Shown: positions 22,431-34,344 of the stretch, piece after piece
Layout of the letters: every line of letters begins with the position of its first letter
How positions within the stretch are numbered: the stretch's first letter is position 1
The notes under the pieces: model-generated
The model's input: the letters and a program-made list of their open reading frames with translations, nothing else
Told to the model about the DNA's origin: nothing
The model's database searches: none
Position numbers and translations under genes: made by a program
Assembly (NCBI GenBank): GCA_022393335.1
Contig: JAJEKB010020935.1
Coordinates: 97,814-161,813, forward strand
Direction: 5' to 3'
DNA: 64,000 bases
Source: Macrotrachela quadricornifera
Taxonomy: Eukaryota; Rotifera; Eurotatoria; Philodinida; Philodinidae

Positions 22431-23236
22431 GATGAGCAGATAAAAGAACTCATTGTGATTATGATGCTACTCCCTAGCAAACTTTCTAGGGACTTCTCTT
22501 CACTCCCTTGAAAATACCTAGGGATTTCCCTAAACTTCCTTGCAAATCCTCGGTGAATCCCTGTCGTAATTTCCGGTGAGTTTTTATAGGGACTCTTCCA
22601 GGATTTCGTTGATGAGCCTCGACTAAGGGTCTCCATATTTAAAAAAAACAAATAAATTAGCGACATCATTTTGTTTGATATAACTTATTTCTATTTGATT
22701 ACAGAATAAAAGATTCATTGCTTATTGTTAGATAAAATAGCTCTTCTATTGTTAAAATTCATTCGGTATATTCTCATCTGATCTATTTGGTAATTACATA
22801 ATAAATTGTGATAATATCTCATGCTACTAACAAACATAAATCTTATTCGGAAAGGAAGCTTCATGAAAATTGTGAAAATTTAACTAATATTGAACATCAT
22901 GATCTAAATGTAGATGGATCATTTGATATTCATTTCAAAGACAATCATCAAAAACCATTAACAAATGATATTGAAGGTTGATTAAAAAATTGACATCAGA
23001 CTAATGTAATTGTTTATACTTCTATTTTCTTCTTGATATATTTTTTTCTGAAGTTATTTCATTCAATTTAAGCAATTTTCTCATATATGTATCCCTTTTA
23101 CTATTGATTATTAAGTTGGTTGTCAAAAAAAAATGGTTGTTTCTATTAATATTATAGTCAAGATAATTAGTATGCAGGTTTCTCTTGAAAATCAATTCGA
23201 AAAATTGTTATTGATTTTTAGTATTTAACATCCAAA
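22431..23236. other. Intergenic with short diverged TAGGGA-containing repeats
   Basis: From about 22460 to 22630, words such as CTAGGGACTT, CTAGGGATTT and ATAGGGACTC recur at irregular spacing beside the mariner right end. A coding-like scrap around 22865-22980 (plus strand; NIEHHDLNVDGSFDIHF) may belong to the decayed gene further downstream. Confidence 0.35.
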
Positions 23237-23497
23237 CTATAGATAAAACAACCAGAGATTTTCTATTATCACTATCAATATAGATCTAAATGAGTAAATT
23301 GCCGGTAGCAACAATATAATAAGATACCTCTGTGGCATTTGACTGCTAGCACAAATATTATCAATCAAAATGCATATATTTTCTTCAACAATTTCAGTTA
23401 CATCCATAGTATACATCGCAGCCTTTTGCATTATATTCCTGATTTTGTGAACCGTTAATTCTTTTGAAGATATCAGGAATAACTTATACGACACCAC
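23237..23497 (-). pseudogene. Possible orphan exon
   Basis: The minus strand encodes a protein-like segment (KELTVHKIRNIMQKA ... TEIVEENICILIDNICAS) followed by a plausible donor (CAGAG/GTATCT near 23318) and an acceptor-like TCTATAG near 23237. I found no partner exons with matching frame, so it may be a relic. Family unknown. Confidence 0.25.
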
Positions 23498-24740
23498 AAC
23501 AACGTAAAAAACAGAACAATGATAATGGTGGTTTAAAAGAAAACTTTTGTATTTCTTTTCTTATCAATGATCGGTGACGAAAAAATATGCTCCTTTTAAC
23601 AAGACGAAGAACAATTAATATTGACCTTGCTATAAGCAAATCTGTTTCTTTTCGACATTTTGATCATTATCATCATCATCATCAACGAAACGCTTTTATC
23701 GGAGATTAATATGTAGAAAGCAGAATTTTACGAACAATTATTGTTCTCAAATACAATGTTACTTTAATTACTAAGGAGATACTTACACAGCTTTAACCTT
23801 CTTTATGGTATTTATCAATATCACTGAGTTCGAATATTCATACGTATTAAAACTATTTCAATCTCTATTGTATTCATGTCAACCTTTTCAACATATTATA
23901 AATATTTTTTTTCAATCTGTAATCATCATTTGTTTTGAAAATTTCTTAAGTTATAACATTGTTTAACAACCATCAATTTTTAATTAAAATCTCTATTTAC
24001 ATCCAATATTATCTCTAATAATAAGTTATATATGTATTCAACCAACATTACTTTTTAATATAAAATTTGTGTATACATTCCATACCATCTTTGATAGCAA
24101 ATTATATATGTTTTTCAATAATCATTACTTTTTAAGACAAAATTTGAACTTGGGCACATTATCTGCATTTATCTCTTGGAGAATATTTTAATTTATGCTT
24201 ATTCAATAACGTATATACATACACTGAAGTTAAAATTTTGTAAGTATCATAAGACTTTTTTGATTACCTATTGATCTTTCTCATTATCAAAATAAGAACT
24301 GATCGTCCTAGTTGTTCGTGATATTGTTACAAATAAATACATCAATTTTTTCTTGTTTTACCGATATTTGTCTGCCTCAGTCGATAATTTTTTAACACTT
24401 TCTGTCTTTTTCTCTTTTGTCATTCCATACAGTATATACATTTCATAATCATTTTTTTCCACTTTAATCGTTTTATTTATACACTAACATTTATCTGTAT
24501 TTCTATAAACGAGCAAAATATCTAAAAAAATTAAAAGGAATAGAAAAAAACTTATCATTTTAAGAATAATTTTTTCAATGAAAAATGACATTACAAGTCT
24601 TCTTTATTCTCTTACTTCAATTGAAATGACGAGTACTCTTCAATAACTTAATGTTAAAATAAATATGTTCGTTCCCTATCGTATACATTGACATCATACA
24701 TATATTAAATCATATTTTTCAAACAGAATTTTTGCCAATG
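23498..24740. other. Intergenic, no supported gene
   Basis: Strongly AT-rich sequence with T-runs. Nothing recognisable. Confidence 0.45.
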
Positions 24741-26172
24741 TGAAATGATAATATAGGCGGAAAGTCTTTTGAAGAATTAGAGAAACAAATAAAACATTAA
24801 TATTCTACTCAATATCAAAATTGTTCAGAAACTATTTTAAATAGTTTTATACCTTTAATTACACAATGCATCAATCCGAACTGTTCGAAAAATAATCTAC
24901 GTAATCCATTTCTTCACCACGATATTACCGTTTTTTCTTCAACTGAAAAACTAAAAAAGGGAACAATTTTCTTTAAAAGATGCTCTAAATACAGTTATAA
25001 ATATTTTTACAATTATTATGTTCGACCGGATGGACAAAATATGATAACTATACATCTTGATGACGAGATTTTCATTATTTTTTCTATTTATGGGTATGAA
25101 AACCGTTTTCTTATGCAAATTGATAGTGATATATTGTTTCAACCTTGCAATTTTTCTAACTGTGCTAATGCGTTCAATTTTTTAAATTCTAGATTTGGAA
25201 AGAAAGAGGATAAAACTATAAATCGTTTCCATCTTCAAAAAACATGACTTCTTTGGCGTCTTGGACACTGTTGAGGTAACGAAAAGTTTCGATTGCCTGT
25301 TCCAGATCAACAAGATTTTCATACGATGCTTTTTGGAATATTACTGTTTATTAAACAAGTGTTCACTCGAAAATGGGGTAAAAGAGAGTACCATAAGTTT
25401 TGCACAGGATCTTGTAGTGTCACTATCGTACTTGATGGACATCAAAAAGCTACAAGAAGAGTTTGTGTGATTAAAAATCATATTGATTACCAGTGTTGAT
25501 GGATCTATAAGAGATGTTAAAGTTGGATGTTCAGCTATACCTGCTTTTTCGAAAACGTCACTATCTTCGAAAGAAAATGGAGGCCTCAGGGATACGATTT
25601 AATCTTCGATTTAAAACATTAAAATCATTACAATACACGCATATTCGGCATTGCACATCTGGTATTATAGCAGCAGCCTATAATAGTGGATTTGTTTGTG
25701 GTATGTATGCATTATTTAGTTGTGAATCTACCACACAAGCTATAAATTTCTTTTATGTAGGTATCAAAATATAGAAAATTTTCCTGATATCTTGATTTAT
25801 GCCGATGCGTGTATTTTAAAATTGTTTATCGAAAATTCCAATAATTTCATTCAAGTAACTCATGCAAAACAAAAGTTGAAAAAACCAAAAAAAAATTGTG
25901 ATAAACTACACTATCGGAACTACAATGATTCCTGGCGTCGACAAAATACTAATTCTTATAGAGATTTGATTGCAAATACTGCGAACGCTGAAACATGTGG
26001 ACACATTTTTGTCTGGCTTGCACAATACAAAAATATTGTAAAGGGTTTTAATGAATCTACCTTTTTAATTTATATTTGTTTCCTTTGTGACTTGTTCAAT
26101 GATAATAAATATGAAAACTTACGAAAGAAATTTTGCTCGTTTATAGACTTTTCTATATTTATATACCTATAA
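24741..26172 (+). pseudogene. Decayed KDZ-transposon-like gene
   Basis: Consecutive open pieces in shifting frames read as one protein. A cysteine cluster region (CINPNCSKN, then FFKRCSKYSYKYFYNYYV near 24975) resembles the CxC-type clusters found with Kyakuja-Dileera-Zisupton (KDZ) transposases. It is followed by VLDGHQKATRRVC near 25430, ENFPDILIYADAC near 25780, and DKLHYRNYNDSW plus a C-terminal AETCGHIFVWLAQY segment near 25900-26030. At least three frame changes and several stops separate them. Assignment rests on motif order from memory; confidence in decay is high, in the family moderate. Confidence 0.5.
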
Positions 26173-27500
26173 TTCTCTTACTTCTCCATTCATAAACTTA
26201 TATTTTTTTTTGTAAACAGAAAACAATTTTTTATTTTTGTTGCTTTAAAATCGTTTTTATCTACGTAGTTAATAGTTCATCTATTGTGTATATATATATA
26301 TATATGATCATTTGATTTTTGCTTCTTAGTTGTTTTTCTTGTAAATTTATAGTGAACAATCTTGATATTGATTTCTTTCGACAACAATCTCACGTTGTAT
26401 AGTGCAGATAATTTATATTCAATCTTCTTTTAATCAAACTTTACTTTATATCATTTTTGTGTTATACAACCAAAAAACTTGTGATTTTCTTTATTGTAAT
26501 TTAGAAGTAAATTTCCAAATTAAATATAAAGTATTATTTACTGTAGTTCGTTCAACAACCATTATTATGTTGATAGTTATACAATTTTCTATTAAGCAAC
26601 TTCGATTGGTGGAATGTTCTTTTTCATACTTAAAAAAAATCTTTCATCCTTTCATACATGATGATAACAACATCTTTTCATCAAGAATGAATCGTGGAAG
26701 ATTACTTAATATGATGAATATAGTCATCTAAAGCTACTTTTATCTATAACCGTGTCTGTGTTTCATGAGTTTATTTGTTGACAATCGAATGAATGATAGA
26801 TTATTCCTTTTCTTACCTTGTTTTTTTCTTGTATCTTATTTTATTCCGTTAAAAGCTTTTAACTCTTCAGTGCACTTCATTTTTTGAAGCATCAAATCGA
26901 TTTCCAATCTTTGCTTTATCGATTGTTCATCATCAATAACTATTGTATACTTATTTGATATTATAAAAATTCTGGTACGGTACTGTTTTATAATTTGAAC
27001 TGACATTAAGTTCTCTTATCGTCTACTTTTGCTTGACGAAAAAGACTCATCCTTTATCTAATCAATCTCATTTGTCTTATTTTTTTCGATTGTTTTATTT
27101 TTTTTAGTAGCAACTAACACATTTTAATCTAGAAACGATGTCACTTCCTATCTTTTTATTGAAACAAGGCGGTCGATTATCAGAATCTATACGTAAATTT
27201 AAAAATTCTCTTAGTTGTTTGCTCTTTCTATTAGATGTCGGTCTAACTCTCTCTATAAAAAGTAATTTTCTTAAAACTGTCAAGAATAGTACTCTTTTTC
27301 ATCATAAGCAAACCAATACCATGTAGAAATATTTGAGAACATGCTCAAACAGAAGACACAATCAATTTTATTCTTGAAATTGTTGTATTTCAGTTTATGT
27401 GCGATATTTTTCCAGCTTCATCGAATTTTGCTATGCAAGCTTCTATGCAATATTGAGCTCGCGTTTAGATAACGGTAGTGCACATAAATTGAACGAACTG
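26173..27500. other. AT-rich stretch with a short TA microsatellite
   Basis: A (TA)n run lies near 26288-26305. Two open pieces (26402-26731, 27138-27326) are weakly protein-like but without domain or splice context. They may be part of the same decayed locus as the flanking relics. Confidence 0.35.
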
Positions 27501-27519
27501 TGTGTCGCTCATATCAGAA

Positions 27520-28530
27520 AATGAGAAAAACGTCAATTAGAGAAGTTTGCATTAAGTAGTGCTGCATTCTATAATATATATAAGATTGTCGGTAATCTTT
27601 TAGAAACAAACAATAATGAAATAATACACGAGTTAAATGGAAATGAAATCTTTCAAAAGCACGAAGAAAAATTAGATGATGTGTTGATTACATCGGTTTT
27701 GTCGTTGAAAGATGATAGTCTTGCCATGTTGAAAAGCTTCAAAAGTTTGTTTAATAGCGTTAGTATGACTTGATCGTTGATTCACAGTTTGTTGAAGATG
27801 TCATTAAGAAAAAAGAAAACTTTTACAGGTTGGGCAAAGTTTTCTTTGAAGAGAATTTAAATCTGGATATGTTCTCACTAGAACAGAGAAATTTTATTCA
27901 TGAATTTTTATGGAATCGTATTCGATGTGACTTATCATTGAATTTTTCAACTTCATTAGCATAATTCGTTCCTTATCTTTTTGTACAGCAAATAATTTCT
28001 TTTTCTCAAGTGGATGAAAGTGAAATAGTGTACGAATTAAAAGAAGATGACTTGAATTTTGTTGTTGATATAAATTCACATAATACAGTCGTTCAAAATG
28101 AAACAATCGATCTTGATTCGATTCTTCCAAAAATTGTTGATCATGCGCGAATTGGAAATTTTTTCAATATTTCATCCAGGTTTTCGAATAAGGAAATAGA
28201 TCCTTATAAAATAACATGTTTGCCATTGTTTGTTGATGAAAAAAGAGCAGTATACACATAAACTATTCCTCGTTATTTATCTTTAGGCGAAGATGAGAGT
28301 TTAATGGAATGGTCTGGTTATAGTGACCGAAAATGTACAGTTGATGAGAAACCGCGTTATATGTCTTGTTCTATTCCAATGTCTGTATTTAGATTCATTC
28401 AACAAAAGGTTGTTTGAAGGAAACAGTCGATTCGTCTTCGCCACGGTTAGCATTAACACTTTTTTGCAATGCTTTCAAAAAGGTGATAAAGAACAAAAAA
28501 ATGTATTTAGCAATATAACAAAGTAGTTAT
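27520..28530 (+). pseudogene. Decayed protein-coding gene, family not recognised
   Basis: Consecutive, mostly open segments read as a soluble acidic protein: LEKFALSSAAFYNIYKIVG from about 27541, VDSQFVEDVIKKKENF from 27773, SQVDESEIVYELKEDD from 28004, then MEWSGYSDRKCTVDEK near 28300. Single-base frame changes and stops (for example the TGA near 27770 and TAA near 27962) break it. Codon usage and hydrophobic pattern look genuine. It may be the 3' part of the upstream KDZ-like element or a separate gene. Function unknown. Confidence 0.4.
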
Positions 28531-29360
28531 CATTAAAATACGTTGTAATAATTCTGTTACGTGTTGGATACTTGATTCTTCATCTGCTGGTGGTGTGTGA
28601 CAAGGTTAAAAGACATATTTTTTTTTGTTTAACAGTACTTAAGAAAACCCATTTAGACTTGATAAATCAGTAAATTCTATTGATATTGAAATGGATAATT
28701 CGTCTTTCATTCAATCGGCTCTTTCACATAAAAAAAACATTTGGAAGATGTTCATAATGAATTTGAATTTATTATTCGACATATAGTAAAGATAAGAGTA
28801 TGGCCAAAATTTATTATCGAAGTTTTTGTTCTTATCGTGATTGTAATGATATATATTATAATGTTCAAATCCAGCATTTGTTTAACAAGAAGTGGTTATA
28901 TTGTTAACTTCCGGAAAAAGATTGATTATTTATTCCCTCGATTGAAGGGAGGGTGATACGGAAAAAAGTCAAATGCGTTTCTGTGTGTGTGTGTGTGTTT
29001 TTCTGTCAGGTTAAAGGTCAAAGGTAAAAAAAAACATGTTTTTAGAGAAACCAACAAGAAATCTTAACTTTGAAAAAAAATCGGATCTTAACGTTTCAAC
29101 AAAGGTTTTTAGGGTCAGAGAATCTAATAGTATTATTAGTTTTCGAATGTTTTCGAAACATTTTTTTTGGTAAAAGAAAGCTTTTTTAAGAAAACAATGA
29201 TTTTTCGCTGAAGTGAAGCGAGGGTCAAAGGAGAAAAAAGAAGTATGAGTTTGTGGTGCTGTTTGTTTATGTTACTTCAAAAGAAGAAAAAAAACAAAGA
29301 AGGAGATTGCAGAAAAGATTTTCGGAAGCTAGAAAAGAAATCAGCCAATCTAAAGTTTGT
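28531..29360. other. Intergenic, includes a GT microsatellite
   Basis: A (GT)n run at about 28982-28998 is followed by A-rich DNA. No gene supported. Confidence 0.45.
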
Positions 29361-29645
29361 GGAATGGAGCGTTGGACCAATCGGAGTTCTGAATGTTAGG
29401 ATACCAGCCAAGTAGGTATTTTGACATTTCCAATTTTGTGAATTAGACGCTTTTGCCCTAAAAGTCCGACCAATCAGAAATTTCGATATCACGATTTCTA
29501 TCATCAAATTTTTTCAACTCTAAAGTCGAGCGAATTAAGGTTTTGGATATTACACTTTCTACAAATCAGATTTTTTCGACCAAAACGTGCAGGCAATCAG
29601 AGGTTTACGATATCGTCTCTTTCATTGAATAGGAGTTTTATTTTT
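29360..29645 (+). repeat. Diverged tandem repeat, unit about 60-65 bp
   Basis: Phrases of the type GACCAATCAGAAATTTCGAT, ATCACGATTTCTATCATCAA, ATTTTTTCAACTCTAAAGTC recur in the same order about three to four times with heavy divergence (the next copy reads GAATTAAGGTTTTGGATATT, then ACACTTTCTACAAATCAGAT). No coding function is apparent. Confidence 0.5.
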
Positions 29646-31734
29646 CCTTGGTTGTCAAGATATATTCTGTTTATTTCTTGCTGATTGACAGACTAATCAT
29701 TTTCTAATTGGTTTTTCCTGATATATTACCGTTTGTTTTCCTTTCATTACTTATTTAACTGCTAGCATAACTTATCCTGTAAATTCATTCGATAAATTTA
29801 CAATGGACTTTAACAACTTATCATGCATTCAAACATATACAGGAGTATTTATCTAGAAAACTTGATCATGGTAATCATCTATGAATAAATTAAATTCACA
29901 CTGAAGAGTTATCTATATATCACTTCGCAAGTTTTATATAATCTCTTATTCACATACAAATCATTATTTTTTTTTGCCAATATCTAAATCAAATCATAAG
30001 TGCAAGACTAACTAACAGGCGTAAGTGATCTATTGCTTATGAAATATTTCGCAAATGAGCATAAAAATAATAAATTAAGATGTTTCTACATTTTTCGGGT
30101 CAATTTAACATGCATCACGGACAGTACTTGATATAAATTCAACAACAAACATAGTTTTAAAAACAATAATAGTCAAAGGCTACAGCAGAATTCCATTCAG
30201 TTCGACAGTAGGTACTCTACCATAAAGAGTACGTAAAATAGGCTTAGTTTTTGAACTTCGCGTTTGAAGTTCTATTCTAAACCTCATAATCGTTCGTACA
30301 CAGTCGGGTATGATTTTCTTGGATTGTGAACAAAATCGAACTATTAGTTGCTGAATGAAGCAGACATTCAAAACAGCAGAGATGTTTTGGCAAATTTATA
30401 ACGATTTGCATAATTTACGGAATCTGACAATGTGCTTCCTTTGGAAACAAAGGGACATATTTGAAAGGTTCGTACACAAAATGCAAAACTAAATCTCTCT
30501 CGTCACAAGTCATTTCTTCATTAAAAAAATCTAGAGATTCTTACGAATTGGGAACTAATTTGATTAAATCGTAACATAGTTAAAAGATTGGTTTGAGAAT
30601 AAGATAGGATGACAGTATTCACTAGTCACAAGTCACGCCTTGTAGAGACTCTGACAAGCAATCCATCATTCATTTACAAGGTTGTCATGAACTTCTCTTG
30701 TGCATAACTTTTGACAAAATCTAGGATATTTTTGGAAAGAAGTATGTTAACTGTAGTCCAAGCGACTAATGTCAGCACTTTATTAATGGTTCATCAAAGT
30801 CAAAACTGTTATCTAGAATGAAGAAAGTGCGGATGATTAATATTTTTGGAATTTGAAATTGACAGTCTTGCTTTTAGAAATCATAAAATGTGAAAAGTTT
30901 GTTCAAATTGAGGTGACTATAGCATCACACTTATTGATAAATTACCTGATAATGATTCTCAAAATAAATAGCATGAACTCAGTCGAGGGTTAAACGAGTC
31001 ATCCTTGACGAGCGTTACTTGTTTTTCAGTAAAGAAAAGTATTTATTTCACATTAAACAATTAAATATATGAGGTTATTAAGGTCATAGACAACTGCATT
31101 CTTCATCCCATACTTTTCTTTCCTTCCTTCCTTCTTCCTTCTCTAATATAAATTCTTTTCAAATATATTTTATTCTTGCTACTAAAATACCGTGGCGTCT
31201 TAATTTCTCTCTCCTCTCTGGTCTTTTTGTTTTCCGAGAATATTCTCAATATTTTGGTTTTAGTGGCGAAGTCTCTCCGTTCCGACAATGAATGAATCAG
31301 TCGTGGGTGACCACCAGCTCTAAACTAGTATCACTAAAAACTGTTCTTTCTTTTGAATGAAATGTATTTGTTTGCGAGAAAAAAGGATGATGTGCTTATT
31401 GTAGCATTAAGGAAGCAGATTTTCGAACTAGCATCGAGTACTTTATTCTTAAACTGTCATTTTGTTCAAAAGATGAAAAATTGTTTTTTTTACGTTATCA
31501 TAAGATTTTTATGTAGCTATTTTGAGTTAAAATAAAATAAAAAGGTTGAAAAATATTTTTTTCAATTAAAAACAAAACGGTCCTCAAAGGGCTAATGTCA
31601 TTATAAGATGCATTATAAAACATTTTCTTTTTGTTCTTTTCAGTTAATGGTGACGGACTATGTTGTTCCTCTTTCTATTTCTGATTGACGTGATATGTAT
31701 CAGCTTGAGCTCCTACATCTTTATCATATACCAC
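29646..31734. other. Long intergenic stretch, no supported gene
   Basis: AT-rich. A pyrimidine-rich patch with CTTCC repeats lies near 31108-31145. Several short open frames exist, but none has a recognisable domain. Confidence 0.45.
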
Positions 31735-32580
31735 CATGACTCTGAGCAAATGTCCTGAAGCACATTCGGGCCATCTCCTCGCAGATGACTTGAGTATTCA
31801 TATAAGTGCTCCGATAACAAGATCTCTGCACGCGATGGTAGAACATGTAGAAAAGGAGGGAAATAAAGTATACTGACAAGTAGAACGCCCGAAAATGAAA
31901 ATATATATGGAAGGACAAGAACTAGCGATCGTAGATGAATTTAATTATTTGGGATTTACTTAGACTAGCAAAATGTCACTGAAACCTACAGTCGATCACT
32001 GCCTATCTAAAGTCGACAAAGCACTCGGAAAGCTAAAATGTTTGAGAACAGGTAGACAAATTTCAACTCCAATGCTAAGATAGTGCCCTTTTGCATATGT
32101 TTTTCCGCACCTGGCGTGGATCTTCTTGTTTTATCCTTTTCTACCGAAGACTCAACGGGAAACGTTGCACAGGAAGTTCCAAGTAGCAATTAGATTAGTA
32201 CACAGATGCCCATATGTATCGGCGGTGGGCCTAGCTACGCTAACTAAAGAAAAAGCATTGGGGTTCTATGCGCACCGATACATAAAGAAGAGAATCGAAA
32301 AAATATATAGGACAGAATTAGCAAGATCACTCTTTCTTCATGATCTATCTTATTGGGACACATTCAAAAAGGGAAAAAATGACTCACTAGGACACTACTT
32401 CAGACTGAGAAGGATGAAGAAGCTAATAATAAGGCATGAATCGCTTTTGATTAAATGGATTAATTTTGTAGAGCAAGCAGCAGTCAATAATTAAACACCC
32501 TCACCTTCCTCAGCCTCTATGAACAAAGTAATTAGCGGAGAAAGCCTCAGTCATGACGAAATGAATCAACTGTACCTTAC
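31735..32580 (+). mobile_element. 5'-truncated non-LTR retrotransposon relic
   Basis: The plus strand encodes the C-terminal part of a LINE-type reverse transcriptase ORF2: LLADDLSIHISAPI near 31776 (active-site A-D-D box, first residue Leu), EFNYLGFT near 31938, DHCLSKVDKALGKLKCL near 31993, and a still-open tail from 32126 to 32494. In-frame stops near 31874, 31960 and 32080 kill the upstream part. The tail keeps a long uninterrupted frame through FYAHRYIKKRIEKIYRTELA. The 5' portion is missing, as usual for LINE insertions. The 3' end is uncertain and no target duplication was found. Confidence 0.8.
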
Positions 32581-32929
32581 TTTATCCAACCGATAAAATG
32601 TTTCTTCGTTTTTTCTCCCTCTCTCTCTCTTTTCTTCTTTTTTCTCTCTGTATGGAAGCACTCAAGAGTGTAACATTTACAATAAACACAAAAACACAAA
32701 AAAGCACTTGCTTGAATTTTTTTTAATGCTATTACTCTGATTTTTTTTTCGTTGAAATAAAAGGTAACTTGTAGAAGCAATCTCATATATGCGTGTCGTT
32801 CTACCATGAGGCAGAAACAAGCATACGAGATTTTTTTGAGAGTTGTAAAAGAAATACACATAACCTTTTCTTTGTCTCTTCCTTTTTTGCGCTTTATTCC
32901 TTGTTTTTATGACTGGGAAAATTGTGTGA

Positions 32930-33240
32930 GCCGCCATGGTTGAGTAGTTACGCTGTTTGGCACGCACCCACAAGGTACTGTGCTCAAAACTCAGTTACAT
33001 CATTCATGCAATGACCTTGGACAAGTCATTAACGGCTAAGTTGTCTCAAATGATTCATTCCACATGAGTCATTCGTGCTGACTATACCTTTAGTCAGTAT
33101 ATTGGACGGAAGAGGGTGCACATACCACCGTTTGTAAAAAGACGATGGAACTCGGCTGCATGTAGAAAACCAGTAATAATAACCACGACCGGCCCCAACA
33201 GACGATGAGCCTATGGGACGTTATTATTATTACTATTAAT
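32930..33240 (+). mobile_element. tRNA-derived SINE with target-site duplication
   Basis: 311 bp starting GCCGCCATGGTTGAGTAGTT, with an A-box-like TGGTTGAGTAG and a degenerate B-box-like GTGCTCAAAACTC about 45 bases on. This is followed by GCAATGACCTTGGACAAGTC, strikingly like the conserved central segment of MIR/CORE-type SINEs, and a 3' tail of TTATTATTATTACTATTA. It is flanked by AAATTGTGTGA (32919-32929) and AAATTGCGTGA (33241-33251), an 11-bp target duplication with one mismatch. The insertion lies 117 bp upstream of the LRAT-like start codon. Confidence 0.82.
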
Positions 33241-33357
33241 AAATTGCGTGAATTGTTTAAAAAAAACCAACAGTTGCTTTGTTTTTTTTATAGATATAAA
33301 CCAAAAAGAAAAAATACCTATAGATTTTTATCAAAACATACACGATAAATTCTATTA

Positions 33358-34344
33358 ATGTCGATCTTTCATACTATTAAATCTGAAGATATTTGGTATG
33401 GAGATCATTTATACATTTGGTCTTCACCTTTACATCAACATCATGGAATTGTTTTATATGTGAATAGTAAAGATTATGATGAGTCAGAAATTTTGGAATT
33501 CAATACGTATGATGGAAGCCATAAACCTTCTCGTGCTGGTATTCAAGTGGTTTCACTCAAACGTTTTCGAAAAGATTGCACCTTAAAACGTGTTGTTTAT
33601 GGTTCTAGATTTGCTCGTTTTAAATTAGCCGGCACCGCTTATCGATTTCAATCACTGAAACCAGAATTTGTTGTTGATAATGCTCGACATATTCTTGAAC
33701 AGATTGAATTTGGAGAATGTTTTATTGTTCCTACTGATCTAACATTATCATCAATTTCATCTTCACATTATGATTTGATTTTACGAAATTGTGAATGTTT
33801 AGCTTTTTGGTGCAAGACAGGAATGTGGTTTAGTGAACAAATTGATAAAGTTATTCATTGGATTGGTACACCATTAGTAACTTTTCTCAAAGCTATTGCT
33901 GATTATTTTGTTACAAAACAGATTTTATCTGGTCTCGGTCAAGAGGCAGTGAGTGAAATGATTGAAAGTTCATTATGCTTACTCAAAGATAAATTTTGTT
34001 CAACACTCTTTGCCGAAGGTATTGGTAATGCAATTGCTATGGTTATTATTGAATTATTCAAACTAGTATTTCGATACCAACAATATAAAGACGGACAGTT
34101 GACAAAGGAAGAATTTTGGGACAAAACAATAATGAGTGTTATTAAAGGTTTGTCCATTGGTGTCTTTGCGTTTGCTATTCAAGCACTTCTGACATATTTT
34201 ACATTCGGTTCTGCCGCGATATGTCCATGGGTTGGCGGGTTTATTGGTAGTGTTATTGGATCTTTAGTTGGAAACACCCTCGGTCGTTTGGTAGTCAATG
34301 GAATCATACAACTACGAGATAAACACTTGCCGTTGATTGATTAA
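33358..34344 (+). CDS. LRAT-domain (NlpC/P60-like) protein
   Basis: Intronless 328-residue protein beginning at ATG 33358. Residues about 10-165 match the LRAT/HRASLS thiol-enzyme fold: GDHLYIW near 15-21, then HQHHGIVLYV with predicted catalytic His29, and RNCECLAFWCKTG at 143-155 with predicted nucleophile Cys145 in the NCE[HC] position. Family members transfer or hydrolyse acyl groups on phospholipids or retinol at membranes. The remaining C-terminal half has an amphipathic/hydrophobic region (about 240-310; Gly/Ala/Ile-rich with SVIGSLVGNTLGR) likely to insert into or contact a membrane. NCEC replaces the common NCEH. LRAT-like genes are multicopy in bdelloids by recollection; the substrate here is unknown. 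Confidence 0.78.
   Translation: MSIFHTIKSEDIWYGDHLYIWSSPLHQHHGIVLYVNSKDYDESEILEFNTYDGSHKPSRAGIQVVSLKRFRKDCTLKRVVYGSRFARFKLAGTAYRFQSLKPEFVVDNARHILEQIEFGECFIVPTDLTLSSISSSHYDLILRNCECLAFWCKTGMWFSEQIDKVIHWIGTPLVTFLKAIADYFVTKQILSGLGQEAVSEMIESSLCLLKDKFCSTLFAEGIGNAIAMVIIELFKLVFRYQQYKDGQLTKEEFWDKTIMSVIKGLSIGVFAFAIQALLTYFTFGSAAICPWVGGFIGSVIGSLVGNTLGRLVVNGIIQLRDKHLPLID

Noticed and set aside
29277..29507. Minus-strand frame ending in poly-Phe
   Set aside because: It overlaps a noncoding diverged tandem repeat and ends in a homopolymer run.
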